From Selaginella moellendorffii (Eukaryota > Streptophyta > Lycopodiopsida > Selaginellales > Selaginellaceae), in NCBI RefSeq assembly GCF_000143415.4, contig NW_003314322.1, positions 499,213 to 563,212 on the forward strand: a stretch of DNA of 64,000 nucleotides, written 5' to 3'. The notes under the pieces are model-generated. The model searched no databases and had not been told where the DNA came from. It saw only the letters and a program-made list of their open reading frames with translations. Below, one piece after another: positions 1 through 11,145 of the stretch; position 1 is the stretch's first letter, and every line of letters begins with the position of its first letter. The position numbers were made by a program, and so were the translations under genes.

Positions 1-396
1 AGCAGCTGCGTATTCCTCTTCAAACGCGGCCGCTCGTCGCAGGCATGGAACTAAAAAGGAAAAAAAGAATGAAAACTCTATCCAAAAGCTTCTCAAAGGC
101 ATTACCATTCCTAGTGATCAAAAACTGCTTGTCCTTCGGCAAATGTCCCTTCTGTTTGGAAGGGTCGCCACTCTCCCTGCGAGAAAGAGGAGGAAGAAAA
201 TAGGTAAACAAGGGACTTTAGGTAGCGTATCATACCAGGACCAGGTAGGGCACTTGGCGACGAGATTGTCACCGGCCTGGACGAATTCCGCGGGAGTCAG
301 CACGCCTTTCTCGACGAATGCCGAGACCGTGCGAGGACTGGTTATTCGCTCCACGAAACTTTTCATGCCCTCGTGCAATCGCTGCTTGAACGCCAT
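1..396 (-). CDS. ATG3: ATG3, autophagy E2-like conjugating enzyme (5' part, cut by window edge)
   Basis: ATG3 is the E2-like enzyme that passes ATG8 to phosphatidylethanolamine during autophagosome growth in the cytosol. The N-terminal part is visible. Exon 1 (396-236) encodes MAFKQRLHEGMKSFVERIT and later AGDNLVAKCPTWSW. Exon 2 (176-106) encodes SGDPSKQKGHLPKDKQFLITRN. Exon 3 (50 to the edge) continues VPCLRRAA. Both introns are GT-AG and the phases join (the W and V codons are split), giving the order seen in plant ATG3. The catalytic cysteine lies beyond the window. An ACCCTAAA box sits about 30 bp upstream of the start codon. Identity is recognised from family memory, not from a search. 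Confidence 0.93.
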
Positions 397-456
397 CGTC
401 GCCTTCGCAGCGAAGAACCAGGAACCCTAAACTCGACTTTAAGTCTCTCGTTTCCT

Positions 457-1557
457 TTATGATCCAAACTTTTCAAAAGGGACACAGTATCTCTTCCAAG
501 TTCTAAAATCGCCATCGCTCAGCGCCAGTCCAATCCCCTGCTGCTGCTGCTCCTCGCCCTCCTTCTTCCCCACCCCCAGATAATACATTCTCAAGCTCCC
601 ATCTTCCATCTTCACCACATAGGGAGTAGCAACGATCCAATTGTCCCACACCTCCTCCCCTCGCCGAGCTCTCAAGATCGGACCCCCGGGCTCGTCTCCG
701 CACTGCTCGTCTCTCCTCCACACTAAACCATCCTCCGACGTCGCCAGCCCGATCGCAAACTCGTACTGATAGTTGGATCCCTCGTAGAACATGACGAACT
801 CGTCTCCGATCCTCAAGACATGCCGCACGGACACGCCACCTTCGTCCCACGAACCGGGCTTGCCACACTCCAGCACCTTTCCCTGCTTGTGCCACAACAG
901 GCCATCGTCCGAGGTCGCAACTCCAGCCGAGAAGAAGCCCATGTTGTTGTGGCCTCCGTTCTCTCGCGTGTGGTAGCTCATGAGCCACTTATCTCCTGCT
1001 GTCCGGGGAGGAAGAACTCTCGGCCACGATGCCCCGTTTTGATCCCACTCTCCCTCTTTCCCGACGCATAGCACCGGCTTCTCAATCCTCTCGAAGTTCA
1101 GTCCATCGTCCGACGTTGCGACCCCACTCTGGAGCTTCACACCCCTCCGCACGCTCCCAAACAGTGCCACTTCCTCCATGCCTGCTCCAAAGTAGAACAT
1201 CCACCACCTGTCGTTGTGACGGATCACGTCCCCGACGCCGATATGCACCGCGTCGAACGCCGACGGATCATCTGACGGATCCATCACGGCTCCTTCGTAC
1301 AGCGGGCCTTTGGCTCGCTCGAACCTGTAACCATCTTCGCTTGTAGCCATCCCGATGCGGCCCGTTGGCAGGAAAACGTTGAAAGGCTTGACACCAAAGT
1401 TCCACTCGTCCCTTGCCCGTCCATAGTAGTACATCCTGTAGCAGCTGTTCTTCTCACACTTCGCGACCACTGCTCCGGAGAATGCCTTCCTGTCCCACCA
1501 ATTTGAGTCCGGCGCGGCTGGTAAAAGCACAGCTCCAGAGCTCCAGGAGTCCGCCAT
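457..1557 (-). CDS. Five-bladed beta-propeller glycosidase-like protein (GH43/32/68 superfamily)
   Basis: An intronless frame of 366 codons. It repeats a blade motif of the form G-x-A-T-S-x-D-G-x-x-W/F (GMATSEDGYRF, GVATSDDGLNF, GVATSDDGLLW, GLATSEDGLVW), alternating with aromatic strands such as WWMFYFGAG and RMYYLGVG. This is the pattern of arabinanase/levansucrase/invertase-like five-bladed propellers. Plants have a single-exon family of this type annotated as glycosyl hydrolase-like. No signal peptide is evident at the N-terminus (MADSWSSGAVLLPAAPD), so it is probably cytosolic or plastidial. The substrate cannot be read from the sequence, and I cannot assign the catalytic acids with certainty. 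It lies downstream of PEX14 on the same strand. Confidence 0.8.
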   Translation of the reverse strand: MADSWSSGAVLLPAAPDSNWWDRKAFSGAVVAKCEKNSCYRMYYYGRARDEWNFGVKPFNVFLPTGRIGMATSEDGYRFERAKGPLYEGAVMDPSDDPSAFDAVHIGVGDVIRHNDRWWMFYFGAGMEEVALFGSVRRGVKLQSGVATSDDGLNFERIEKPVLCVGKEGEWDQNGASWPRVLPPRTAGDKWLMSYHTRENGGHNNMGFFSAGVATSDDGLLWHKQGKVLECGKPGSWDEGGVSVRHVLRIGDEFVMFYEGSNYQYEFAIGLATSEDGLVWRRDEQCGDEPGGPILRARRGEEVWDNWIVATPYVVKMEDGSLRMYYLGVGKKEGEEQQQQGIGLALSDGDFRTWKRYCVPFEKFGS

Positions 1558-1652
1558 AGATCCTAGCTCCTCTGGATAAGGTAAGGTTGTGGACCTTGAT
1601 TATAGCTAGAGAGCTGACTAATTAGCTAATGTCACCACCTAAGCAATTCCTG

Positions 1653-3488
1653 TCACTCTGCTTCTTCCACTGTAACTTCAGACGTGCTCTCTCTGATCTC
1701 TGAACTGGACGAGCCCTCCGCATTGTCAGTGCTAGTCCCGTTGCTATGCACATTGTCGTAGCTCGGATAAGAAACTGGACTCGGAGACTTATGTCTGATT
1801 GCAGCATCAACTCCCGGTAGAATTGTCTTTGGAACGGGTGGAGGAACCCATGCCCTGCCTGCGGTCTCAATCTGTGGAGATGCACTAAAAGCACCATCAC
1901 TGCTAACCGTGTCCTGGTCCTCCATTTCCACAATTTTCACTGAGTTCTCTGTTATTTTGGCGTCTCCATCCCTCTGTCTCCACCATGGTTGGGCGCTTGC
2001 ACCGTTTTCTGACGGTACATGACTCTCCCACGGCTGCACCAGAAGAAGACCGTAGTAAACAAGAAACAAAAGGAGGTGTGACGCCTTACCTTGGTCTTAG
2101 GCTGCAACATGGAGTTAGATGCCGGCTGAGTGGGATTTGGAGGTTTATCATTCACATCCTGACAGAAAGAAAGATTGTTCGGCTTCGCTCCACAAAAGAA
2201 AAATAAAATAAAACATTTACCCGTATGCCTGGTGGCTTTTCACCCCGCTCGACCATGGCCAAGATCTAAAAATTTTCACGTAAGAAATCAGGAAAATAGA
2301 GCTAGAACTATTCAGCTGTACCTCAGAGTATTTAGCCGATGGAGCAAACCTGTCGGGATCAAAACTGTAGGGAGCAGAGGAAGGCCTTGCAGGCTCAAAA
2401 GCCACTCCAGTAGAATCCTGAAGGTAAAGAAATCTGTGAATGAAAAGAATGTACAGAAACACAAACCTTTGCGTCTCTTGGTACTTGTGCTGCAGATGAA
2501 AACGAGAAGATGCATCAGAAAGAGACACCAAGAAAAAGGACGAGCAGACCTTTATAGACATTGGTTTCGCTGGAAGTGATATTTCCTTTCTTCTGGAGTT
2601 GGATCAATGTGTCAAGCCGCAGCTTGATTTCCCGCGTTTGCGCCTCCATGGACTTGACAACAGTGTCAAAGTACCGACGTTCTGTGAACAAACCGGCTTG
2701 AGTACACTCTCAATAATCAATCAAGAAGCGCAACCTTCGTGTCTGGAGCTCACGAGTTCCCTCACAAGCGCAGCCATTTCCGTAGTGGCAGCAGTTAACG
2801 CGGCAGAAGCCTTGGATGCCTCCACGTCCAGTCTTGACTTCTTCTGCTCTGAGCTTTCCTCGTCAAGAACAATACGACGCAGCCAAGCTTTCATTCTTGG
2901 AAACAAATAAGTCTGCAAGAACAAAGAAGGTGTCAAGCGCCAACACGGGGAAAAAAAGAAACCTTTGTCACGACTGCTGCTCCTGCTCCAGCCGCACTAA
3001 GCACCCCAATAGCCAAAACCACTTGTGTCCATCGAGCACCCTTTCTTGGAACCACAGCCACAGCAGCAGTCTGTGCGGGCAATGCCACAGCAGTAACAGG
3101 GCCCGCCGTTGGAGCTGCTGGAACGGGAGCAGCGGAAGTAGTAGACGGTGGATCCTGGAAAGAAGCTCTCAGTATCAAGAGAGGCATGGAACAAGCACAT
3201 ATATACCGGGACTCGCCGAAATGCCTCATCGATTTCTTCTCTGGTCAGGCCTTTGCGCTCAAGAAACGATCGCCTGTAGACAACGGGGGAGTTCTTCACC
3301 TTGGGATGGGAGAGGAAATTGACAGCATTCTGGACTTGATCTTCCCTCACGGACTGCGGCGGGATGAATCGCCAATTGTCGCCCTTGTCGTCGCCCGCTG
3401 CCACTGGCGGCGCTGCCGGAGCTGCTGACGATGGCGGCGCCGCTGCTGGCGCCGTTGCTGCGGCTCCATTCACCTGAGCCTCCGCCAT
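1653..3488 (-). CDS. PEX14: PEX14, peroxisomal membrane docking protein
   Basis: PEX14 docks PEX5-cargo complexes at the peroxisomal membrane. Nine exons join in frame: 3488-3207, 3154-2963, 2912-2735, 2681-2550, 2489-2467 (a 23-bp microexon), 2417-2322, 2265-2221, 2158-2090 and 2033-1653, giving 465 residues. The conserved N-terminal domain is present (NFLSHPKVKNSPV, RRSFLERKGLTREEIDEAFR). A membrane segment follows (VVLAIGVLSAAGAGAAVV), then a coiled-coil stretch, the MVERGEKPPGIR and NDKPPNPTQP segments of plant PEX14, and a serine-rich acidic tail. An in-frame Met lies four codons upstream (3500). I chose 3488 because MAEAQ begins the low-complexity leader. An ACCCTAG box lies about 25 bp upstream. 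Confidence 0.93.
2467..2489 (-). other. 23-bp microexon of PEX14
   Basis: The segment is bounded by a TCTGCAG acceptor and a GTTTGT donor. Exon 4 leaves one base over; adding 23 bases restores phase 0 for exon 6 (encodes A-Q-V-P-R-D-A-K). Skipping it would shift the frame for the remaining five exons, all of which read as PEX14. This supports its use. Confidence 0.75.
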
Positions 3489-3586
3489 TGCCACAAACAA
3501 GGAAAACTAAGAACCCTAGATATCGATTCATTCACTGTTTAAATTAATATTTCCTTTCCAGGCCTTTGGTGAAAGTTTGCGAAGTA

Positions 3587-6011
3587 TCAATAGCTTTGCA
3601 TCTGGCTATTTTTGATCTCGCTGTTGAGCTGCGAGACCATGAACCGTATGTTCTCCAGCACAAGGCCGTAGTTTAGCTCTCGCTCCTTGGTCTCAACTTC
3701 TGCAAGAACAAAGAGGTGTGAAACTGGTCACAGATCGTCTTCTACTTTTGGAGACAACCTTCCTGGAGCACTTGGTTGCTGCTTTGTAACGCGTGGAACC
3801 TCGTCTTCAAGTCCTCCAGGTTCCTATGCAGATCGCTGTCATCCAAAATCTGGCTGAAAGCCTCGAGCTTCTCGACTTGCTCCCTCACTTGCTCCTGGAG
3901 AAATGCCTTCTTCTCCTCGATCTTCTGCTTCTCGGCTTCTAATTTCTGCTCGCGTCGTACACGCTATCATGTTAAGTCTAGCAACAGAAGAACACTCCAC
4001 GTCCACTTACCGCGCATTTCGCATCACACTGGGATCTGCTCCCATCGAGGCGTTTGAAATCTTCCATCTCGTTTTCGAGCAAACTGATGGCCTGCTTTGT
4101 GCATGATATGTCCGTCTCGGTTCTGGCTTCTAAATCGTCCAGCTGCTTCAATTCCCCGCGATGAAACTCCAGCTCTGCATCACAAAGGAAATAGATGCTC
4201 ATCACCGACATCTTAGTTACCTCTTTTGTAGTTCTCAACATCTTCAAACTTCTTCTCGTGATTTGTTTTTGATGCCTTGTAGCTCTCTGCTGCCACTATT
4301 CCCTGTAAAATGGGGAGTTTTTCTTCAAAGAAAATATGGAACAAAACAGACCTGACTAATCAGATGTAGCAGCTCACAGATTTTTTGCTGAGCTTCAAAT
4401 GTCCGGTTTTCCTGCTCTTCTCGGAGGCTATCAAAGTTTTCGATATAGTTTTGCATCTTCCGTTCTTTCTGTTGCATTTCTAGGAATTTCTCAATCCTTC
4501 CGCCTGGACCATAAACAAAAATAAATGCGATATAAGATAGTTAAAAAAGAAAAAAAAAGCCACCTTTTAGTTCTGAAATGGACCGTTCTGCTTCGGCAAT
4601 TTTCCCTTCGTGAAAGTGTATTTCGCTCTCAAGTACTTGGCTTTTCTCTTCCGCTTTGATGATCTCCAGATTATCCTGCCTAATCTGCTCATTCAAAGCT
4701 TGCAACTTGAGGCACGCATGAAAGCAAGACGGGTGTCACGTTACCTTGGACAGGAGCGCTTCCTTGGCCTCCTCAGCCGTTAGCTTGATCGACGGGTTTT
4801 CCATCCTCAATTTCTCAAGCTCTCCCTCGACAGTTAAAAGCTGGTCAGTCAGCATGACAAGCTTCTGCTTTGTAGGATTGGACTTGAAAACATTCTGGAA
4901 ATATATATAGATCTTGAGCATCAATCAGCAAATAGCAAATCCACAACTCGCCTGTTCCAACTCTTCATTTGACGTGCCGATCTCGCCAATAAGTGATTGC
5001 AGTCTCTCCACTTCTGTCTCCAGTTTCCTGTACTCTTGCTGGAGTTCCACGTACTGCACCTTTGCTTCCGGTGCCTGCAAGGCTAAAACGGAGACAATAA
5101 ATTCCGAGACATCGCCTAAAGAACCACACCTCCTCCGCGATCTTGTGCTCGATTTCAACATCCAAACCTTGCGCTTTGTCATGGAGCTCCTTACCTTCCC
5201 TCTCTTTCCTGATCGTCGAATCAGTTTTGCAGAATGATTTGTACACGAAGAGGCTCACAGCGTTCTCTCCAGAAAAAGCTTGTCCACTTTTTTTGTTTCT
5301 TTTGCGTTTCTCTCTTTCAGAGCCTCGAGCTCCTCCCTCAGTTCATCGGGCTCCATTCCTGCATTTACCTGCTTCAACAAGTTACATACCACATGAAGCC
5401 TCCGGTTTGCGCTAACCTTTTCCATGACTACAGTATAGTCGAGCAGCTGCAGCTTCAGTCCCTGCACTTCCTCCGCTAGAGCTTTCTGCCTGCAAGGTCT
5501 CGTAAGAATTGGTCCTTACAGTTCCAAAGTCCTTACTTCTGCCCGACATGCACACTGGCGAACCTCTCCTTCTCCAGTTGCTCAACCTCCTCCACCATTC
5601 GCTCGATCTCTTGCTGCAGCTCTTGCTTCTTGGAGCGCAATTTCCCTACGTAGTAGGACCGGTCGAGAATTTGTCGGCCAGGGCCTAGAGCCTCAGACAA
5701 AGATGTAAATCAATGTTACCAAAGATACAAGGGACCAACCTTGAAAAGAGGATCGCATGCTTATCATCCCTTGCTGCGTGATAGGCCGAGACTCTACCTT
5801 GACATCGGTGTTGATGCTCGGAGAGCCTGGTCGGAAACAAGGTGTAAACGATCCAAGAACGTGTAAGCAGACCTGGTGTGGCGGGGCGCCCCTTGACGAG
5901 GCTCCTGGCCGAAGACGGGCGCAAAGGGCTGTTGGAGGAGGAGGGCCGGGCATGGCGGCTGGACGGTACACGAGGGGTGCCCAAAGGCGATGGATCCGTG
6001 GACGCATTCAT
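3587..6011 (-). CDS. IFT74: IFT74, intraflagellar transport complex B coiled-coil protein
   Basis: IFT74 pairs with IFT81 in IFT-B and carries tubulin into growing cilia. The gene is split into many short exons. The N-terminus is a basic Pro/Ser/Arg-rich head (MNASTDPSPLGTPRVPSSRH). It is followed by the family hallmark ESRPITQQGM and, after a short intron, ILDRSYYVGKLRSKKQEL. The rest is almost wholly coiled coil: GLKLQLLDYTVVMEK, NAGMEPDELREELEALKERN, RKEREGKELHDKAQGLDVE, KSNPTKQKLVMLTDQLLTVE and so on. The last exon (3699-3587) ends NSEIKNSQMQSY. Seed plants without motile sperm have lost IFT genes, so its presence fits a lycophyte, fern or bryophyte. I did not resolve every exon edge in the middle. 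Confidence 0.88.
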
Positions 6012-6674
6012 CCCTTCCCTCCGCTTGCCCTAATTCAGCTGACAAGACCGTTGATAACCATGCCTTGTCTTTTAAGCACAAGAAACTTTGGAGGACAAGG
6101 TACTACGCTGCAAAGGCTTTTTTCTTCTTTTCCTTTTGTCTTGACATACACACCATCGCTGGCTAGATTCCAAACAATACCACGCATTACGCTCGTAATT
6201 GTCCCGTTGCAATCAGACCCACCTCTCATCGATCACAAACTGGCTCGCTCGCTGGCTCTCGCTCGCTTGCTTGCTGTGACGAAACGTAGCGAGAGCTGCT
6301 CTAAAGATCCAAGTCGTTTGCTCAGTTGGTAAACCAACCATGAGCCCTTCAAGTGACTTCAAAGCAAGCTAATTTCTTGAACTTCGAAGCGAGAAAAGCT
6401 TTAAAAAAAAAAAGACAAGCCATTAATTGAAACAGACCTTCATGGTAAAATTGAGCGTTGAAATGCATCCTTCCTGTCTGGGGGATATAAATCCAAAACA
6501 GGAGCGGTTGTCAACATCGAAGAGCGGGGAAAAGAAAAACTTTAGGCAGAGTTTATACTTCAATTCACCTACCTTAGCCGAGCCACCCCGGCTCCTTCAC
6601 GAATAGCCGAGAAAACCCCCATTTATATTTAAATGGTCCTCTCCTCTCCCCTGCTGCGACGAAATCGTTGAGCG
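6012..6674. promoter_or_regulatory. Shared intergenic region between divergent IFT74 and peroxidase genes
   Basis: A 660-bp spacer between genes pointing away from each other. It has no convincing ORF. A TATA-like run (ATTTATATTTAAAT, about 6621-6634) lies some 45 bp before the peroxidase start and could be its core promoter. Repeats of CTCGCTCGCTGGCTCTCGCTCGCTTGCTTGC type lie near 6243-6275. Confidence 0.4.
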
Positions 6675-7904
6675 ATGGACGCAGCTCGGCTTTTGCATCT
6701 CTTCCTGGTAATGCTGCTGGTTTTGCACGAAGCAGCACAGAGTGCCACTGGGGTTCAGCTGCAAAATCAAACGCAAAACCAGCAGCGGCAGCAGCAGCAA
6801 TTCCTGAGTGTGGACTACTACAAGCGCTCCTGTCCAGACGTGGAGAAGATTGTCCACCAAGTCATGGTCCAGAAGTTCAGGGAGGCGCCCGTGGCAGCCG
6901 CTGGGACATTGCGCATCTTCTTTCATGACTGCATGGTCCAGGTAAGAAGAATTCAGCTCACAAGCTCAATGTACATACCTTTCCTTCCCCCCTCCAGGGT
7001 TGTGATGCTTCCGTCCTCGCCGCCTCCACCTCCCGCAACAAAGCCGAGAAGGATTTCGACATCAACCTCTCACTTCCGGGCGATGGTTTCGACGCCGTTA
7101 TGCGAGCCAAGCAGGCTGTCGAGAACAGATGCCCGAGGACAGTCTCGTGTGCCGACATTCTCGCAATTGCGTCGAGAGACCTGATTGGAATGGTACGTTG
7201 TCGTCCTCCACAGGGGCAGAAGGAAGCTGAGGCTTGGTTTTGCAGATTGGAGGCCCCTTCTGGCCGGTGAAGAAAGGCCGCAAAGACAGCTACACGTCGT
7301 ATGCTGCCAGAGTCCCCGGCAACCTGCCTTCGTCCAAGAACACAGTTTCGGAGCTCATGCATCTCTTCTCGTCCAAAGGATTCACCACCGAAGAAATGGT
7401 TGCACTGGCCGGTAAGTAGCACTCTGAATAGGATTCTTTGCCTGGATCGATCAATTGGGAAGCTTGCTTGCCGAATGTCTCGGGGTGGGTGCAGGAGCAC
7501 ATACCGCCGGCTTTGCGCATTGCAAAGAGTTCAACGACCGCATCTACAACTGGAAGAATACGTCCCGCATTGATCCCACCATGAATCCGCTGTATGCCGC
7601 CAACTTGAGGCTGGCCTGTCCCCGCAACGTGGATCCAACCATCGTCGCCAACTTGGACGTAACAACATCCAAGAAGTTCGACAACGTCTACTACCAAAAC
7701 TTGCAAAAGGGACTGGGTTTGTTGAGCACCGACCAGGCCCTGTTTAACGACCCCCAGACGAAGCCTCTGGTGAACAGGTTTGCGGCGTCGCAGGAGCAAT
7801 TCTTCGCGGCGTTCGCCTCCGCGATGCAAAAGCTGGGCAGCATCGGCGTCAAGTCGGCTTCACAAGGCAACATCCGGATAAACTGCGCAGCCTTCAACCA
7901 GTAA
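6675..7904 (+). CDS. Secreted class III peroxidase
   Basis: A heme peroxidase of the apoplast or vacuole that oxidises phenolics with H2O2, for example in wall cross-linking or lignin formation. Four exons (6675-6941, 6998-7192, 7246-7411, 7495-7904) give 345 residues. The introns are at the classic class III positions, after the distal-His motif and before the proximal-His motif. A signal peptide (LLHLFLVMLLVLHEAAQS) is followed by a Gln/Asn-rich spacer and then YYKRSCPDVEKIV. The distal histidine is in RIFFHDCMVQGCDAS, the proximal one in LAGAHTAGFAHCKEFNDR. The Met in FHDCMVQ replaces the usual Phe. The AHTxGFxHCKEF form resembles the PRX31/41/63/65-type subgroup. The Cys pairs expected for the family are visible. 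Confidence 0.95.
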
Positions 7905-8276
7905 CCTTTCCCAACCTGCAGAAGCCGAGGAAAAAGAAACCGAGTGAGATTGTGTTTGTTTGAATGAGACGAGAGATTGCTACAGAGAAATCACATGTGA
8001 TTTGCTGCTGGAGCGAGCGTGCCTGGCCCTCACATGAAGGAGGAAGATTGCCAGATTGATCAATGCAGCCGTTGCCAGCGACCAGAAAGCATCTGTCGTT
8101 AGCAAACAAAAAACAAGAAAGAAAAAGAAAGGAGCGAACTTGAAAGGAAACCAAAAAACAAACGAAAAAGCGAGAGGAGCTTTCCAAGTTCACGTGCAAA
8201 CAGTTTAGTCACCAAAGTACGTACACTACATATATCTTACGACGACGAGCTTCAAACCGAGGCATTGAAGCAAAGC
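7905..8276. other. Convergent 3' intergenic region
   Basis: The space between the stop codons of the peroxidase (+) and POLD4 (-). It is rich in A/AAG runs on the + strand and presumably holds both 3' UTRs. I see no coding signal. Confidence 0.5.
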
Positions 8277-8708
8277 CTAAACCCTGCCTTCCCAGAGACA
8301 GTTTGGCTCGCCACCCACGCGCTCCAAAACATCCCTGATGTTTTGGGGCGGGCACAGGCCATGGCGCTGGGCTCTCTCCCACCGTTCTATCCGCGACAAC
8401 CCCACACAGGGGCCAAACTTGGCGTCCAGATCGAATTGCCGCAGCATTTCCTCCACATCGTCCTCATCCTCCGCAACATCTAAGACACACAATAATCTCA
8501 ATTTCTATTGAGATAGTGGGTAGCGCGGCGGCTCTCGCCTGTGCTTACCTGTTGAGCTCGCGCTGGGGTACACCAGAGCTCTCGCGACTCGCTTCTCGCT
8601 GGCGCCGATAGCCTGATCAGCGTCGGACAGGATGATCTTCTTCTTCTTCTTTTGCGGAGACATGCCCTTCTTGCGCGGCTTCAGGACGGACGTCAATTTC
8701 GTCGCCAT
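8277..8708 (-). CDS. POLD4: DNA polymerase delta subunit 4 (p12/POLD4-like)
   Basis: The small accessory subunit of replicative polymerase delta in the nucleus. Two exons (8708-8549 and 8479-8277) join with a split Asp codon to give 120 residues. The N-terminal half is basic (KPRKKGMSPQKKKKKII). The C-terminal half has the family core LRQFDLDAKFGPCVGLSR, then IERWERAQRHGLCPPQNI, an acidic run before it, and a short end. A canonical PCNA-binding box (Q-x-x-I/L-x-x-FF) is not obvious at the N-terminus, although KLTSVLKPRKK sits where a degenerate one would be. An AACCCTAG box lies about 35 bp upstream of the ATG. The gene is convergent with the peroxidase. Confidence 0.88.
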
Positions 8709-8809
8709 CGCTCTCGCAGCCCTAGCAGAGGCTACAGAAAGAAAACCCTAGGCAGGAAAAGTGACCGTTGACAACGTCTTTAAAATTCCAAGTACCTAGA
8801 GCATCTTTT

Positions 8810-10252
8810 CTACATGAGAATCATTCCCTGGTCGTGGGGCGAATCTTGCTTGGGCAGGGCCTTGAGAAACTGCGTGAGGACCTTGACAGCGTTGAGCGAC
8901 GCGAGGTTCTTGAACGCCGACACCTCGTTTGCTCCTTCCGAGTTCCCGGCTGAATCCGATATGGACCTTATGACGATGAAGGGCACCTCGTTGGAGTAGC
9001 AAACCTGGGCAAGGCGAGAGGCGAGAGAACTTTTGTAAGAACCCGGTGGGAAATCCAGAGTAAGTCAACTCACCAGAGCTACAGCAGCAGATTCCATGTC
9101 TACCGAGGAGACTCGGAAGGTTTGGAACATGAACTGTCGATACGCAGCGTTGTCGACGAAGACGTTGGAGCTGGCTCCCCTGAGACCCACCACGACTTTG
9201 GGTCTAATGCTCAGGCATGTTGTCGCATTGAAGCACGACGTGAGCTCCATACCCTGCGTTTACGAGGGTGGAAGGATGGTCGCTTACGAAATTCTTCCAT
9301 GAAATTCACTAGGTACTTGCCTCGAGAGTTTTCGCGGCTTTGTAGAAACGCTTGTCCACTCTTACCCAAAACGCTCGGCTGCGCACTTCGGGAGTCCCGC
9401 TGACTTTCAAGACGTCTTCGGGTTGAATCCAGACGCTGGTGAGTAGATTCTGGCGGTGGCCATTGTTTGGGTACGCGAAGTCGCTGAAGTGGAGGTGTCC
9501 CAGATCCTGCGTGAAATCTCCGTTTGGTCCTGATGACAAGAGGTGACCCGATCCGTTACTAAACTTCTGAAAAAAGAAACGATCAAACAGAGACCACGGG
9601 AAACACAAGAGGAAAATAACAAAAAAAGAGAGACAAGCAGCATGAACGCATGACATGACGTAGACGTTACCTCCCAATTCCACAAGGCTGTGTGAGCCCA
9701 GTATTTTGGAATGCTTATGTCTCCGATGGTCAGGGAATCATTTGCGCTTCCAGCAATGCCGTAGTGAAGCACTCCGTTGATATCGAAAAAGTCGAGCAGT
9801 TGCTGCGTGGTGATCGCTGCATTGAGCTAAGAAGAAAACACCACCACCGATTATATCGATTGCTTCTGTTTGATGCTTACCATTGCCGAGGCAGACTGCA
9901 CAAGAACGACTTTGTGACCTTGAATTGTTCCAATGTGGAAGCGTCGCCCTGAGTAAAAGGAATGGGACTTTAGTCTTGCCTATAGAGGTTGAGAGCGAGC
10001 AAACTCACCGGCGAGGTCGAGCCAGGGAATGTAGGGGTGCGGGGCGAAGATGGTTTGCTGGCGAATGGCATCCATCTCGAAGCTCGTGGGCACAACCAGA
10101 CCTAGAAACGGGCCCTCGCGTTCGTTGATCCGCTGGGCCAGGAGCAGCGCGCTCCTGTTTGACGGCAATGCTTGCGCTGTCCATCCCCATCCCCAACCCG
10201 CGAGCGCGAGCAGCAGGTGGAGGCGCCGCAATTGATGGCCCCCCTTCTCCAT
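8810..10252 (-). CDS. Nucleoside phosphorylase superfamily protein (bark-storage-protein-like)
   Basis: Six exons (10252-10009, 9948-9881, 9826-9671, 9566-9321, 9253-9074, 9004-8810) give 362 residues. An N-terminal hydrophobic leader (LHLLLALAGWGWGWTAQALP) suggests secretion. The PNP/UDP fold is marked by FLGLVVPTSFEMDAIRQ, FHIGTIQGHKVVLVQS, GVLHYGIAGSANDSLTIGDI, SSVDMESAAVALVCYSNEVP and FIVIRSISDSAG. The VDMESAAVA segment holds the substrate-binding Glu of MTA/SAH nucleosidases. Plant secreted members include bark and vegetative storage proteins, so storage or purine salvage are both possible. The intron 9320-9254 must be GC-AG: the donor reads GAG|GCAAGT, and only this keeps the frame. Confidence 0.88.
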
Positions 10253-11145
10253 GGCCCCCCTAATCGGAGCTTTGCGTTTGTGAGAGAGTGTGAGGACCTG
10301 CGCATCCGACGGTCCACATCCCGACGCGTTGGGGGTATATGCTTCCGGCCCGCGCCAATGGGAGATGTAGGGCGGACCAGTACCGTGGGTACGGCATGTT
10401 GCTAGGGCGTACGGGTGGGAAGCCTCTGCTCTGCCACCTTTTTTACTTCTCTTGCTGCAGCTGGGCTTGGCATTTTCGATCGCCCAGATTTTAATGTTTT
10501 CTCCCGCCTTTTGTTTTCACCTACTTGAAGTTGAGTGGTGGCAGCCGAGACGCGCGTGACTGATCCAGGGATTGGGGTGCGTGCTGGTGCGACTGACCCA
10601 CTCCCTCCCTCTCCATCCACCACCTTTTTCTGTGCCCTAAAGCTTTAACTTGAAAATGCATGCATGCATGCATGCGCATGGTGGTTTGGGTGTTAACGTT
10701 GCACCCACGCTCGCGATGCTTGCAATCCAACAACTCGTTCCTCCGTCATGGGAGGGAGTGGCACACACCGAGACGAAACAAACGGTAATGGGCGAGCTAG
10801 CGGCGATGGCTAAGCTAATTTTCCACTGGCACAAACCCTAAACCCCTGCCTTGACGCAACGGCAAACGGGTGGGGCCATTCATTCTCATTCTTCGCTTTG
10901 CTCGTCTTTGTTGGGTCACTGGCGGCGCCGGTTCCGTTGCCGACCTCTCTACTATTGCTCAAGCTTTTCTATTCTTCTTATTTTTTGCCCCGGCCTCCCT
11001 CGATTCATGGTCAGCGGGAGGAAGCAAGCTCGATCCTCGATTGTCACACAGGTTGGGCCGCTGATCCTAGCGCCAAAGGGGCTTACACAGCTCACCATGT
11101 AGGTAGCAGTCGAGTTAGCTTATTCTTTTCAGAGGAGCTCCGGCC
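10253..11145. promoter_or_regulatory. Divergent intergenic region between phosphorylase and kinesin genes
   Basis: An 890-bp spacer with no credible gene. It holds a TGCATGCA repeat (10657-10675) and an AAACCCTAAACCC telo-box-like run near 10842-10854. The long pyrimidine-rich stretch at 10950-11000 could belong to the kinesin 5' UTR or promoter. Confidence 0.4.
10657..10680. repeat. (TGCA)n / RY-type repeat
   Basis: Four to five units of TGCA in tandem, giving overlapping CATGCATG cores. CATGCA is the RY element bound by B3-domain factors of the ABI3/FUS3/LEC2 type in seed plants; use here is inference. Confidence 0.6.
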
